Below are positions 24,637-33,675 of a DNA stretch of 64,000 nt, piece by piece (within the stretch, counting starts at the first letter, position 1; the number at the start of each line of letters is the position of its first letter). The translations under genes and the position numbers were made by a program. Under the pieces are notes generated by a model. The model was given only the letters and a program-made list of their open reading frames with translations, made no database searches and had not been told where the DNA came from. The DNA is taken from the NCBI RefSeq assembly GCF_041449215.1, contig NZ_JBGNFV010000001.1, positions 1,029,001 through 1,093,000 of the forward strand. The letters run 5' to 3'. The stretch is from Roseivirga sp. BDSF3-8 (lineage in GTDB: Bacteria; Bacteroidota; Bacteroidia; Cytophagales; Cyclobacteriaceae).

Positions 24637-26140
24637 TCTCAAGTACTTTCCGGCCTGCTACTACGGTAGTATACTCGACACCCTCTTTTCTGAACAGGGT
24701 GAGGGGTTTGCCGGCAGTGCGTACCACATTCTGGTCCTCTACCATTATGGCGTTCTTCTTGTTAAATATTACCACTGCTTCCTCACCCATCCAATCAGGA
24801 CTGATGGCGTATTGATCACTGTCAATTTCTATCAGCAAGGCGGCAGGCTGCAGTGTTTCCCCTCCGGCCAGTTTAATGGCGTCAGCTGCCTGGGGTATCC
24901 CATAGCCTACATAGTTATTTCCATAGGGATACAGCGTGCTGCTTTTCTCAATTATGGTCTTTACTTCAGGTCCGGTAAGGGTATCGTTGTACTGCATGAG
25001 GCAGGCCGCAAGCCCCGTAATAACAGGCGTACTGAATGAAGTGCCGGTATTTGAGTAGCAGCAAACCTCTGGCTTTATGCCGTTACCCTCCTGTCCCATA
25101 CTGCTGAAAGAAAGCCGCTCACCAGCCAGACCGCAAGCCCCCACCGCTATTACACCCGGGGCATCTGCTGGAGCTGAGAGCACCTTCCAGTCACGGTCAC
25201 CTTCATTACCTGCCGAGGCTATGATCAGCATACCCTTCTCAGTGGTGGCTATTTGGGCCGCGCGGGTTACCGGGACCGTTTTTCCATCCATTTCCACCGG
25301 CTTATGGTTTTCTGACGGATCGTCAAACCCATCGGAGTATCCTAAGGAGCTATTGATCAAACGTACCCCCAGGCTATCCATCCATTCTAGCGCGGCCACC
25401 CAGTAGTCTTCCTCCATCCTGTTTTCATGAGAGCCGTGGTCCGTGCGTGCCAGGTAAAAACTCGCACCAAACGCCACCCCTATGAGGTTACCATCGCGAT
25501 CCAGGCCGGCAATATTTTCAAGCACCCGTGTACCATGAGTATCTGAACCAGTGAGCATGGGGCGGTAAAAGTCCCCCCTGTCAGGTTTGATAAAGTCCCT
25601 TTCGGCTAATACCCGGTTTTGGGCAAACAGATGCTCAAGCTCCTTTTTCCTGTCAGCTTTGAAAAAGCCTGCATCAATAACGCCAATAGACACACCGCTG
25701 CCATCCAGCTTATTCCCCTGGAGATATCCTGCACCAATTTGCCCCATAGCATAGGTGGCAGGCTCCCTTTTTGTTGCATCCCCGGCAGAGTAGAGAGGAG
25801 TGGCAACCGCACGATATCCGGTAACAAAAGGCAGAGCGGCAACGAGATCAAGTTCGTGAGGATACACAGGCACTGTGACTGCATTGAGCCACCGCGAAAC
25901 CACATGAGGCTTACGGTGTTTTAACGAATTGGAAAGAATACGAATGTAGGCTGTATCTACAGGCAAATCTGTGTACTGCTTCAGGGATAATCCCATAGCA
26001 GCACGATTATCAAGTGTAGCCTGGCTTACTACCTGTTTGACATCTGCTGGCTTCGAGTCAAAAAACACCCAGTACTTCTGTTGTGCGGCGGCAGAAATAC
26101 TAAGGAAAAGCAGAAGTAAATGCAGCAAAGTCTTTTTCAT
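24626..26140 (-). CDS. Secreted S8 serine peptidase (subtilase)
   Basis: 504 residues with signal peptide (about 1-19). An N-terminal propeptide-like region (about 20-125) is followed by the catalytic domain: Asp in GVSIGVIDAGFF (about 156), His in DTHGTRV (about 200), oxyanion Asn in IASAGNEGD (about 310) and the nucleophile in GTSFSTPVITG (about 370). A short C-terminal beta region (VVIFNKKNAIMVEDQNVVRTAG) has no obvious T9SS sorting domain, so periplasmic or outer-membrane-associated action is more likely than cell-surface attachment. Divergent from aminopeptidase P with only 39 bp between start codons, suggesting overlapping control regions. Confidence 0.92.
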   Translation of the reverse strand: MKKTLLHLLLLFLSISAAAQQKYWVFFDSKPADVKQVVSQATLDNRAAMGLSLKQYTDLPVDTAYIRILSNSLKHRKPHVVSRWLNAVTVPVYPHELDLVAALPFVTGYRAVATPLYSAGDATKREPATYAMGQIGAGYLQGNKLDGSGVSIGVIDAGFFKADRKKELEHLFAQNRVLAERDFIKPDRGDFYRPMLTGSDTHGTRVLENIAGLDRDGNLIGVAFGASFYLARTDHGSHENRMEEDYWVAALEWMDSLGVRLINSSLGYSDGFDDPSENHKPVEMDGKTVPVTRAAQIATTEKGMLIIASAGNEGDRDWKVLSAPADAPGVIAVGACGLAGERLSFSSMGQEGNGIKPEVCCYSNTGTSFSTPVITGLAACLMQYNDTLTGPEVKTIIEKSSTLYPYGNNYVGYGIPQAADAIKLAGGETLQPAALLIEIDSDQYAISPDWMGEEAVVIFNKKNAIMVEDQNVVRTAGKPLTLFRKEGVEYTTVVAGRKVLEIKW

Positions 26141-26179
26141 TATATAAATTTAGGAACTCGTATCAAAAGAAAAACAACC

Positions 26180-27475
26180 ATGAGATATAAGCCTCTGGAT
26201 AAAGAAGTTTTTATTAATAACCGTTCAAGGCTGCGCAAGTTATTGCCCAAAAATGCCGTTGCGGTATTAAACGCCAATGACATCATGCCTACCAATGCGG
26301 ATGGCAATATGCGTTTTCGTACGAATAACGACCAATATTACCTTTCAGGGGTAGATCAGGAAGAGTCTATTCTGGTGATTGCTCCTGACTTTCCTAATGA
26401 AAGCCTCCGCGAAATTCTTTTCCTGAAAGAAACGAATGACGAGATCGCTATCTGGGAAGGTGCTAAGCTTACCAGGGAACAGGCAACCAAAAGAAGCGGT
26501 GTCCAGACAGTAAAGTGGCTGTCTGAGTTTGAAAAGGTTTTTCGCACCATCATGATGGAAGCGGACACCGTATTTTTGAATACGAATGAGCATATCAGAG
26601 CCGTTCCCGACGTAGAAACACGCGACTCCCGCTTCATCAAAGAGTGCAGGCAACAATACCCCCTGCATAACTATCGCCGCATAGCCCCTCTCATGCACGA
26701 TCTGAGGGCAGTGAAGTCACCAGGCGAACTGGATATGATGCAGACAGCCTGTGATATTACTGAAAAAGGCTTTCGCAGAGTCCTCAACTTTACCAAACCA
26801 GGCGTAAAAGAGTATGAAGTAGAGGCTGAGTACCTTCACGAGTTTGTCCGCCGTGGCTCCAGGGGATTTGCGTATGACCCGATTATAGCCGGTGGATTTA
26901 ACGCCTGTGTACTCCACTATACGGATAACAGTATGGAACTACAGGATGGCGACCTCATGCTGATGGATGTAGGAGCTGAGTACGGTAACTATAATGCCGA
27001 CATGTCCCGGACTATCCCTGTAAACGGCCGGTTTACTGAGAGACAGCGCAAAGTTTACGATGCCGTACTGAGGGTAATGAAAGAAGCAATGCAATTGCTG
27101 ACGCCAGGGAATACTATTCCTGAGTATCACAGAGAAGTGGGTAAGCTCATGGAACGCGAATTACTGGGTCTCAAATTATTAGACACTACAGATATCCGCA
27201 CCCAAAACCCTGAGTGGCCTGCCTATAAAAAGTTCTTCATGCATGGCACATCACACCATATCGGACTGGATGTACATGATGTAGGCAATATATACAAAGA
27301 GATCAAGCCTGGCATGGTATTCACCGTAGAACCGGGTATTTACATCCGTGAAGAAAATATCGGTATTCGACTGGAGAATGATATAGTGATACGTGAAAAC
27401 GGCTTTACAGACCTCATGGAGAATATTCCTCTCGAAGCTGAAGAGATCGAGGAGATCATGAACAGCCGTTCATAA
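26180..27475 (+). CDS. pepP: Xaa-Pro aminopeptidase (aminopeptidase P, M24)
   Basis: 431 residues from the ATG at 26180. The N-terminal AMP_N domain (about 1-140) is followed by the pita-bread domain. The dinuclear metal ligands are visible as Asp in LMLMDVGAEYGNYNADMSRT (two Asp), His in FMHGTSHHIGLDVHDVG, Glu in VFTVEPGIYI and Glu in IGIRLENDI. The enzyme releases the N-terminal residue from Xaa-Pro peptides. A strong terminator follows the stop codon by 25 bp. It lies head-to-head with the secreted subtilase. Confidence 0.93.
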   Translation: MRYKPLDKEVFINNRSRLRKLLPKNAVAVLNANDIMPTNADGNMRFRTNNDQYYLSGVDQEESILVIAPDFPNESLREILFLKETNDEIAIWEGAKLTREQATKRSGVQTVKWLSEFEKVFRTIMMEADTVFLNTNEHIRAVPDVETRDSRFIKECRQQYPLHNYRRIAPLMHDLRAVKSPGELDMMQTACDITEKGFRRVLNFTKPGVKEYEVEAEYLHEFVRRGSRGFAYDPIIAGGFNACVLHYTDNSMELQDGDLMLMDVGAEYGNYNADMSRTIPVNGRFTERQRKVYDAVLRVMKEAMQLLTPGNTIPEYHREVGKLMERELLGLKLLDTTDIRTQNPEWPAYKKFFMHGTSHHIGLDVHDVGNIYKEIKPGMVFTVEPGIYIREENIGIRLENDIVIRENGFTDLMENIPLEAEEIEEIMNSRS

Positions 27476-27500
27476 TCATCCTGCATTATGAGTATTTTAG

Positions 27501-27530
27501 CAAAAGGGCCTGGGGCCCTTTTGTTTTTTC
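27501..27530 (+). terminator. Intrinsic terminator of pepP
   Basis: Stem CAAAAGGGCC / GGCCCTTTTG with a 3-4 nt loop followed by TTTTTT. The next gene begins only a few bases later. Confidence 0.85.
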
Positions 27531-27533
27531 CTG

Positions 27534-28361
27534 TTGCCTATGAACAATCAATCGTCACGGGTATTTCCCAAACCCTTTGAGTCTGCGTTTCTTTTTTTGC
27601 TGGCTATTGGCTTAAATTTTTTATTTGCCTTAATAGCAGGCAGGTTTCTGATAGACCTTATTCCGTTAGAAGCTTATACCTGGGCAAACCACCTGTTTGC
27701 TTATGGGCTCACAGTAGCTACAGGGCTTTTCTTTTATAGAAAAAAGGGAAACTCAATCAGAAACGTTTTCAAAAAAAACGACTTCTGCTGGTGTATGACC
27801 GGCTCCATTATAATCCTTTCATTACTGGCAGTCATTCTGCTTTGGCCCTGCCTGGTTTGGCTCATTCCCCCGGGAGCCATGGAAATGTTTGTACTGTTTT
27901 ATACCAGTCGCAGTATTTTTCTCCTTCCCGCCCTTCTCATTACCGGACCCATTCTGGAAGAGATCTTGTTCCGCGGACTTATTCTGAAAGGCTCTCTAAA
28001 CGCATTCTCCCCCTTTAAAGCCATTGCTTTCTCAAGCCTGCTGTTTGCCTTTAGCCACACCACACCACCGCAATTGCTGAGCGGCCTTATCGTAGGGGGA
28101 GCCATTGGCTGGATCTGCTACAAGACGGGCAGCCTCATACCAGGTATTCTCGCCCACGTAGCGTTTAACTTCGGCAACTATATTCTCCGGTTCATTTACG
28201 ATGATGCCTATATAGAAGGCATGCTGCGGGGAACAGAAGGTTTTATATCAGGCGTTTCCTGGTATATTCCCTGGATGGTGGCCCTGCTGCTAACCGGAGG
28301 TATAGGCTATTACCTGTATCGCCAGGTAATGGCCCACACCTATCCGCTGATGGATCAATAG
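27534..28361 (+). CDS. CPBP-family intramembrane glutamic endopeptidase (CAAX-protease/Rce1-like)
   Basis: 275 residues with about eight hydrophobic segments. Catalytic motifs are intact: EEILFRG (motif 1, about 142-148), FSHTTPP (motif 2, about 177-183) and HVAFNFGN (motif 3, about 206-213). Members cleave in the membrane; prokaryotic ones act in bacteriocin immunity, signal-peptide-like processing or unknown roles. The start may be the ATG at 27534 or the one at 27540. It begins within a few bases of the pepP terminator and ends convergently with the GH31 gene, overlapping it by 7 bp. Confidence 0.9.
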   Translation: MPMNNQSSRVFPKPFESAFLFLLAIGLNFLFALIAGRFLIDLIPLEAYTWANHLFAYGLTVATGLFFYRKKGNSIRNVFKKNDFCWCMTGSIIILSLLAVILLWPCLVWLIPPGAMEMFVLFYTSRSIFLLPALLITGPILEEILFRGLILKGSLNAFSPFKAIAFSSLLFAFSHTTPPQLLSGLIVGGAIGWICYKTGSLIPGILAHVAFNFGNYILRFIYDDAYIEGMLRGTEGFISGVSWYIPWMVALLLTGGIGYYLYRQVMAHTYPLMDQ

Positions 28362-30598
28362 TAAGCTTCCACCTTTACATGTCTGTCCAGCCCTACAGCA
28401 GGTACATCTACATTCAGGCTGTTAGTACGCTTACAGTAAGTCCATCCGGGACTTCCATTAGCAGGCTTTTCGAAAATAGGGTTTCCGTTAAGCCTTACTT
28501 CAGTAGGTATTGCGCTATGCCTGTAAGAAAAAGTCAGGTCACGGCTTTGTGGCTGCCCCTGGTAACTGCCTGTGGTGGCGTCAAGGTCAACCCTACGGTA
28601 GCCCCCGGAGTCGGATGCTCCGTTACGCGCCGTAATAAGAGTGGTACTGTAACTATTATCTAGGTAATTCAGGGTGTTTCCATCGTCTTCATAGAGGGTA
28701 AAACTACTTTCCGTCTCGCCATCCGATGGCCATAGCTCAACCTGTAGTTTATCTTTCTTTTCTTCTGTCGTATTATTCATGTATGGCCGCATAGGAATTA
28801 CGCTCCCTTCTTTGACAAATACCGGCCATTCGTTCAATGTTTTATCAACCCTCACCTGTGCCGGACCTTCCGTCTTACGCCCGGTAAAGTAATCATACCA
28901 TGCACCATCGGGAATCCACACCATCCGGCTGGCCTTGCCTTTTTCTCCATCCAGAGCGGGGCTCAGAATAGGGGCTACCAGCATGCGGTCCCCTACCATG
29001 TATTGAGAGTGGTCATAAGCCTCTTCGTGATCGGGGTACTGAAAATACATGCCACGGCATACAGGTTCACCCGTTATGGAAAAGTCCCGGAACAGCGTGT
29101 AAAGATAAGGCAACAAAGCATAACGAAGCTGGAAGGCAGTACGGCTGGATTCAAGTACACGATCCCCATGCGCCCATGGTAACCTTTCGAACAACTCCCC
29201 ATCATTATTACCTCCATGCAGCCGAAATACCGGTGACAGCGCTCCCAGTTGCAGCCAGCGTGCGTACATCTCGCCACTGGGGTTCCCATCACGGAATCCA
29301 CCTATGTCATGTGACCAGTGTATGCCATTATTCTGACCTGCCAGCAGAATTTCCAAGGTAAACGCCATAGACTCCCACTCAATATAGGTATCGCCGGAAA
29401 AGGCCAGAGGGAGCGTATGATGATGGAAGCTACCGGCTATTTGTCGGCATAGCACCACAGGGCGGGTATTCTGCTCCCTTCCTGTGAGCTTATAATATTT
29501 TTCAAGCTCCTGCAGTTCTACATCACCGTCTATCCAGTGGAAATCCACCCCATCCTGCAGTAATGGCCTCAGGAACATATTCCAATAGATTGAAAATGTA
29601 TGATCATCGGTAAGGTCAAAAGGTATCGTTACCTCACCTTCACGAAAATACTCTGTCCTTGGGGCCTGATCTTTTTCAAAATCCAGCCCTACTTTATCAC
29701 AGAACTCCTTTGCCCTCGGGTCCTGTATGGCTATCTCACCCGGATGATGATTAAACCCTATGCGCATTCCTGATTCGTGTATCCATTTCAGAAAACGAGC
29801 CATATCAGGAAAGTTGTTCTTATCATAGCGCAGACCTGCCCAGCCGTCCGGGTGCCAGTTCATATCACAGATCAGCACATCCAAAGGCAGCTTTTCCTTT
29901 TTAAACCGTGCAGCAATAGTGTGGTAGTCCTTCTCTTTATAAGGCATATAGCGGCTGTACCAGGCTCCTAATGTGTAAGCAGGAACCATGGGAATATCTC
30001 CAGTTAGCTTAAAAAAGCACCTCAGCGCTTCCGCGTAGTTTTGCCCATATAGGAAAAGGTAAATCTCATTAACCTTTTCAGAAGGCACATCATTGCCCGA
30101 AAACTGCTTAAGTAAGCCATCTTCATCCACAAACAGGGCTGTCCAGCCTCTTCGGCTAAGTAAGCCCTCCGGTACTTCTACCTTGTATTCCGTGCCATTG
30201 TCTTTATCATACCGAATATGACCGCCTACCCTGTCCAGATCCTCGATGACGCCGCCAAGGTTTTGTGTATCCTTCTCACGCAGATCACTGATCTTCCAGT
30301 TGCGCCCATTTATACGGAAGTAAGCTTGTATCCCCCTGAAGAAATCGGAGGCCTCCGAATCGTAGGTCAGAAATAAATTTTTGGTAGCTATCTCAAGCTT
30401 TCCCTCCTCCATTATCATCTCAGTAGGCATTTCTTCAAAAGAAGAAAGATTCACCCGCGATGGAGTCGCCTGACCAGGCTCACGAACTATCCTCACCAGA
30501 TAGGGAGAAAGAAAATTGAAATGCTGCTCCAGTATAGACTGGTCGCTAACAGAAGAGGATGAATAATAATTTTCAAACATATGATCCGCAGTTTTCAA
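28355..30598 (-). CDS. Glycoside hydrolase family 31 alpha-glucosidase-like enzyme
   Basis: 747 residues. An N-terminal beta-sandwich (DUF4968-like, about 30-200), the GH31 TIM barrel (about 205-550) and C-terminal beta domains with DUF5110. The catalytic nucleophile is probably Asp357 in FHWIDGD and the acid/base Asp403 in AFSGDTYIEWESM. WYSRYMPY, ICDMNWHPDGW and HWSHDIGGFRDG are typical. No signal peptide is evident, so it is probably cytoplasmic. Hydrolysis of alpha-glucosides or alpha-xylosides is likely, but the substrate cannot be read from sequence; the WID-GD motif is unlike the classical WxDMNE. It overlaps the CPBP gene convergently by 7 bp. Confidence 0.92.
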   Translation of the reverse strand: MKTADHMFENYYSSSSVSDQSILEQHFNFLSPYLVRIVREPGQATPSRVNLSSFEEMPTEMIMEEGKLEIATKNLFLTYDSEASDFFRGIQAYFRINGRNWKISDLREKDTQNLGGVIEDLDRVGGHIRYDKDNGTEYKVEVPEGLLSRRGWTALFVDEDGLLKQFSGNDVPSEKVNEIYLFLYGQNYAEALRCFFKLTGDIPMVPAYTLGAWYSRYMPYKEKDYHTIAARFKKEKLPLDVLICDMNWHPDGWAGLRYDKNNFPDMARFLKWIHESGMRIGFNHHPGEIAIQDPRAKEFCDKVGLDFEKDQAPRTEYFREGEVTIPFDLTDDHTFSIYWNMFLRPLLQDGVDFHWIDGDVELQELEKYYKLTGREQNTRPVVLCRQIAGSFHHHTLPLAFSGDTYIEWESMAFTLEILLAGQNNGIHWSHDIGGFRDGNPSGEMYARWLQLGALSPVFRLHGGNNDGELFERLPWAHGDRVLESSRTAFQLRYALLPYLYTLFRDFSITGEPVCRGMYFQYPDHEEAYDHSQYMVGDRMLVAPILSPALDGEKGKASRMVWIPDGAWYDYFTGRKTEGPAQVRVDKTLNEWPVFVKEGSVIPMRPYMNNTTEEKKDKLQVELWPSDGETESSFTLYEDDGNTLNYLDNSYSTTLITARNGASDSGGYRRVDLDATTGSYQGQPQSRDLTFSYRHSAIPTEVRLNGNPIFEKPANGSPGWTYCKRTNSLNVDVPAVGLDRHVKVEAYY

Positions 30599-30907
30599 AT
30601 GCAGGTAATCACAATGTTAAGCATACCTCTCCCATCAAACTGTTTAATATGAGTAAATACCTTTCACCCGTTACAAGCATCCTAAAGATGGAGTTGTAAC
30701 CCGGGGCGGTTATCCATTCTTAAAAATACTCAATTATTTCACGGTAAAGTCGGATAACTTTTAGGTTAATTCATTGAGAAGCAATTAGATAGGTGATAAT
30801 TTAGATAGACTTCGTATAAATATTACCTGAAGCTAATAGCCTGCCTGGCAGGGGATTATCAAAAAAGGAGGATAAATATGTAAGGGAAAAGTCTTAATAT
30901 CGCAGGA
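30599..30907. other. Intergenic region with a start-stop minigene-like site
   Basis: About 309 bp, AT-rich, without a gene. At 30866-30883 a strong AAGGAGG-like ribosome-binding sequence precedes ATG TAA (ATG at 30878), a possible one-codon minigene 25 nt before the small membrane protein start. I see no hairpin terminator or consensus promoter that I would defend. Confidence 0.4.
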
Positions 30908-31123
30908 ATGGAAAATGATCAGCCTCCGCACTTTAATCAAAAAATGAAAACACTCAGGGTGCTATCCTGGATTTTTATGGGAATAGCACTCGTCATATTT
31001 TATTTGTCGCTACGCAGCCGGTATAACAACCTCGAGTATACAATAGCAGCTTTGGCTGCGTGGGGAGTCGCCTTTGTGTTTCATCATTTACTACAAAAGG
31101 AAAAGAAAAAGTTTAAAGAATAA
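30908..31123 (+). CDS. Small two-helix membrane protein, unknown
   Basis: 71 residues. Two hydrophobic helices (about 19-37, VLSWIFMGIALVIFYLS, and 45-62, YTIAALAAWGVAFVFHHLL) are joined by a short RSRYNNLE loop, and the C-terminus is strongly basic (KEKKKFKE). By the positive-inside rule both ends are probably cytoplasmic. No family recognised. It lies 61 bp upstream of the MuiA-like gene in the same direction and might be co-transcribed. Confidence 0.55.
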   Translation: MENDQPPHFNQKMKTLRVLSWIFMGIALVIFYLSLRSRYNNLEYTIAALAAWGVAFVFHHLLQKEKKKFKE

Positions 31124-31184
31124 GCATACTGCTTTATGTAATTACCCCCTTTTCCGCATCTCTTCGTAAAACCCGGTTTACATT

Positions 31185-33137
31185 ATGAAGAGATTATTGC
31201 TTACCCTGCTAAGCCTGCCTTTGATAACAGGCTTCACTCGTGCTCAGGACAAAATTACACTTACCAGTCATATACAAAAGGTTACGGTGTTTATAGAAGG
31301 TGCCCAGGTGGACAGAAAGGTTCCTGTGTATCTCACACCAGGCATGCACGAAGTAACCATTCCTGATCTTACCCCCCTACTCTCTGCCGGAACCTTGCAG
31401 ACAAAGGGCACGGATAACATAGACATCGTGTCCGTAAAAACAGGCAAAAGCTACGAGGAAAAGAAAGAGCATTCTCATAAAGAGGACTCTATAAATGCCA
31501 AAATTAATGAGGGCAAGAACCGGTTAGCTTTATTAGAAAGTACCCTTCAGATATTAGAAGAGGAAAAGGCCATGCTGCTGGAAAATAAGGAACTGCCCAG
31601 TGAGGGCAGCGATTCATGGGCTGAAAACCTCGAGAAAGCAGCCAACTTTTACCGTCAGAGACTTAAAGATATAAGTAGCGAAAGCCTGGATGTGAGGCTT
31701 GAAATAGACAGTATAGGTCGTGTCATAGCGCTCAGTAAGAAGAGGCTGGTTACCCTGCCAACCGAGAAGCCGGTAGAAAAAACAGAGGTTTATCTTGAAA
31801 TAAGAGTCAATCGCATGATCAGAGATACACTGCAACTTAGCTACCAGGTGGCTCAGGCCCGCTGGTTTCCTGAATATGACTTCAGAGTTAATGACCTGCG
31901 TAGTCCACTCAAAATAGAGTACAAGGCCAGCATAAGTCAGCAAACCGGAGAAGACTGGAAAAATGTAAAGATGGTGGTAAATACAGGCTCCCCAAACCAG
32001 GCAAGTCAGGCACCACATGCCAGTACGTGGTGGATCAGACCTTACAGCCCCACTTACAGGCAGAAACAAGTGAGTATCGGCTCTACAGACTACTATGATG
32101 GGTCAGTATCTGGCATTGTAGTCGATTCAAATGGTGAACCTCTCCCGGGCGTAACCGTTATGGTCCCCTCCACTTCCATTGGTACGGTAACTGATGTGGA
32201 AGGTCGCTACAGCCTTCAGGTACCTCAGGGCAGCAACAACCTGGCTTATTCTTTTGTGGGCATGCAATCCGTAACACACCCTATTGATGGAAATCTCATA
32301 AATGTGAAGATGGAGGAGGATGTGACACAGTTAAGCGAGGTAGTGGTCACCGGGATGGCAGGTAGTGCCAGTGGAATAAATACACGAGCCCTCAATAGAG
32401 GCCCCATAAGAATACGGGGAAATGCTACACTAGCCGCAGGCTCATCACATCACACCAGTATTCGCGGAAGCTATGGTATGGAAGATAACATACAGGACTT
32501 AGACGGGACTACCGAAAGCCTGAGCTTTTCTCCTTCTCCCAAAGAATTCGAAATCCAGCAAACATTTAGTTTAAAAAGTCACCCTGAACCTAAGAAGATA
32601 CGACTTGAAAGCTACCAGGTAGATGCTGAATACAGCTACTTTGCTCTACCCCGGAAGGATAAGCGCGCCTACCTGCAGGCCAATATTACGGACTGGCAGC
32701 GTCTTAACATGCTGGACGGCACCGCAAACCTTTTTCTTGAAAACACCTTCCTCGGCCGAATTCCCTTCATGAAAGACCAATTGGATGACACACTGCAAAT
32801 AGACCTCGGGCCAGATCCAAAAGTGCAGGTGGGGTACGAAACCGTCAAAGATCTCAGTGGCACACAGTTCTTCGGCAATAAGAAAAAGGAAAACCGCGTG
32901 TATGAGATAAAAGTGAAGAACAATCGCCTATTCCCCGTCTCCGTTAAAGTAGTTGACCTTATCCCAAAACCCATGATGGAGAGTATTAAAGTGGAGCGTA
33001 TTGGTGAGAGTGGGGATTATGATGAAGAAGAGGGTACAGTCACCTGGAGTCTGAATCTGAAACCCTCTGAAGTAGAAACACTACGCACAGGCTTTGAGCT
33101 AAAGCACCCCTCAGGGATTGCTTTACACCTTGAATAG
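31185..33137 (+). CDS. MuiA-like (DUF4139) protein with an inserted SusC-type CarboxypepD_reg module
   Basis: 650 residues with signal peptide (about 1-20). It starts as mucoidy-inhibitor-A-family proteins do: ITSHIQKVTVFIEGAQVDRK-like DUF4140 (about 25-120), then a coiled-coil region (about 85-175) and the start of DUF4139 (VYLEIRVNRMIRDTLQLSYQVAQARWFPEYDFRV). At about 305-375 the fold is interrupted by a carboxypeptidase-regulatory-like domain (SGIVVDSNGEPLPGVTV ... GTVTDVEGRYSLQVP) ending LSEVVVTGM, exactly the N-terminal layout of SusC/TonB-dependent transporters. DUF4139 resumes (FEIQQTFSLKSHPEPKKI to the end). Function unknown; envelope location likely. Confidence 0.85.
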   Translation: MKRLLLTLLSLPLITGFTRAQDKITLTSHIQKVTVFIEGAQVDRKVPVYLTPGMHEVTIPDLTPLLSAGTLQTKGTDNIDIVSVKTGKSYEEKKEHSHKEDSINAKINEGKNRLALLESTLQILEEEKAMLLENKELPSEGSDSWAENLEKAANFYRQRLKDISSESLDVRLEIDSIGRVIALSKKRLVTLPTEKPVEKTEVYLEIRVNRMIRDTLQLSYQVAQARWFPEYDFRVNDLRSPLKIEYKASISQQTGEDWKNVKMVVNTGSPNQASQAPHASTWWIRPYSPTYRQKQVSIGSTDYYDGSVSGIVVDSNGEPLPGVTVMVPSTSIGTVTDVEGRYSLQVPQGSNNLAYSFVGMQSVTHPIDGNLINVKMEEDVTQLSEVVVTGMAGSASGINTRALNRGPIRIRGNATLAAGSSHHTSIRGSYGMEDNIQDLDGTTESLSFSPSPKEFEIQQTFSLKSHPEPKKIRLESYQVDAEYSYFALPRKDKRAYLQANITDWQRLNMLDGTANLFLENTFLGRIPFMKDQLDDTLQIDLGPDPKVQVGYETVKDLSGTQFFGNKKKENRVYEIKVKNNRLFPVSVKVVDLIPKPMMESIKVERIGESGDYDEEEGTVTWSLNLKPSEVETLRTGFELKHPSGIALHLE

Positions 33138-33174
33138 GCTTTCTTTAGCGGAAGAATTAAACTACCAATCCAGT

Positions 33175-33594
33175 ATGAAGCTAAAAACATATAATAGTGA
33201 GCGTGCCCCACGTCCGGTAGGCCTTTATCCCCATGCCAGGCAGGTAGGTAACATGCTATACCTGTCGGGCGTCGGCCCTCGCAAACTGGGCGCAAATGAC
33301 GTACCAGGCGTTGAGCGTGACGATCAGGGCCGGGTGGTAGCTTACGATATGGAGCTGCAATGCCGCAATGTATTTGATAATGTCCGGATGATACTTGAAG
33401 ACAGCGGCTCCTCCTGGGACAGATTAATAGATGTGACTGTTTTTCTGACGGATATGAAAAACGACTTTCCGGTATTCAATAAGCTTTATGCAGAATACTT
33501 TAAGGAAAACCAACCCTGCCGTACCACGATGGAGGTAAATGCCCTGCCCACGGATATTGCCATTGAGCTAAAGTGCATGGCTACTATAGACTGA
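33175..33594 (+). CDS. RidA/YjgF-family deaminase-like protein (2-aminomuconate deaminase-like)
   Basis: 139 residues from the ATG at 33175; an upstream in-frame start would overlap the MuiA-like gene. The family core is clear: RQVGNMLYLSGVGP, QCRNVFDNVRMILEDSGSSWDRLIDVTVFLTDM, FNKLYAEYF, and CRTTMEVNALPTDIAIELKCMAT with the Arg that anchors the substrate carboxylate and the terminal Glu. RidA proteins hydrolyse reactive enamine/imine intermediates; this branch resembles 2-aminomuconate deaminases. Trimeric and cytoplasmic by family. It is followed by a bidirectional terminator shared with tsf. Confidence 0.88.
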   Translation: MKLKTYNSERAPRPVGLYPHARQVGNMLYLSGVGPRKLGANDVPGVERDDQGRVVAYDMELQCRNVFDNVRMILEDSGSSWDRLIDVTVFLTDMKNDFPVFNKLYAEYFKENQPCRTTMEVNALPTDIAIELKCMATID

Positions 33595-33616
33595 AGGTAT
33601 TTGTATTTACGGCAAT

Positions 33617-33659
33617 AAAAAAGGGCTTTCATACCACTAACGGATGACAGCCCTTTTTA
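33617..33659. terminator. Bidirectional intrinsic terminator between the RidA gene and tsf
   Basis: AAAAAGGGCT / AGCCCTTTTT stem with flanking A and T runs, so it can end both the plus-strand RidA transcript and the minus-strand ribosomal operon. Confidence 0.85.
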
Positions 33660-33675
33660 TATGCTTTAGCTAGAC

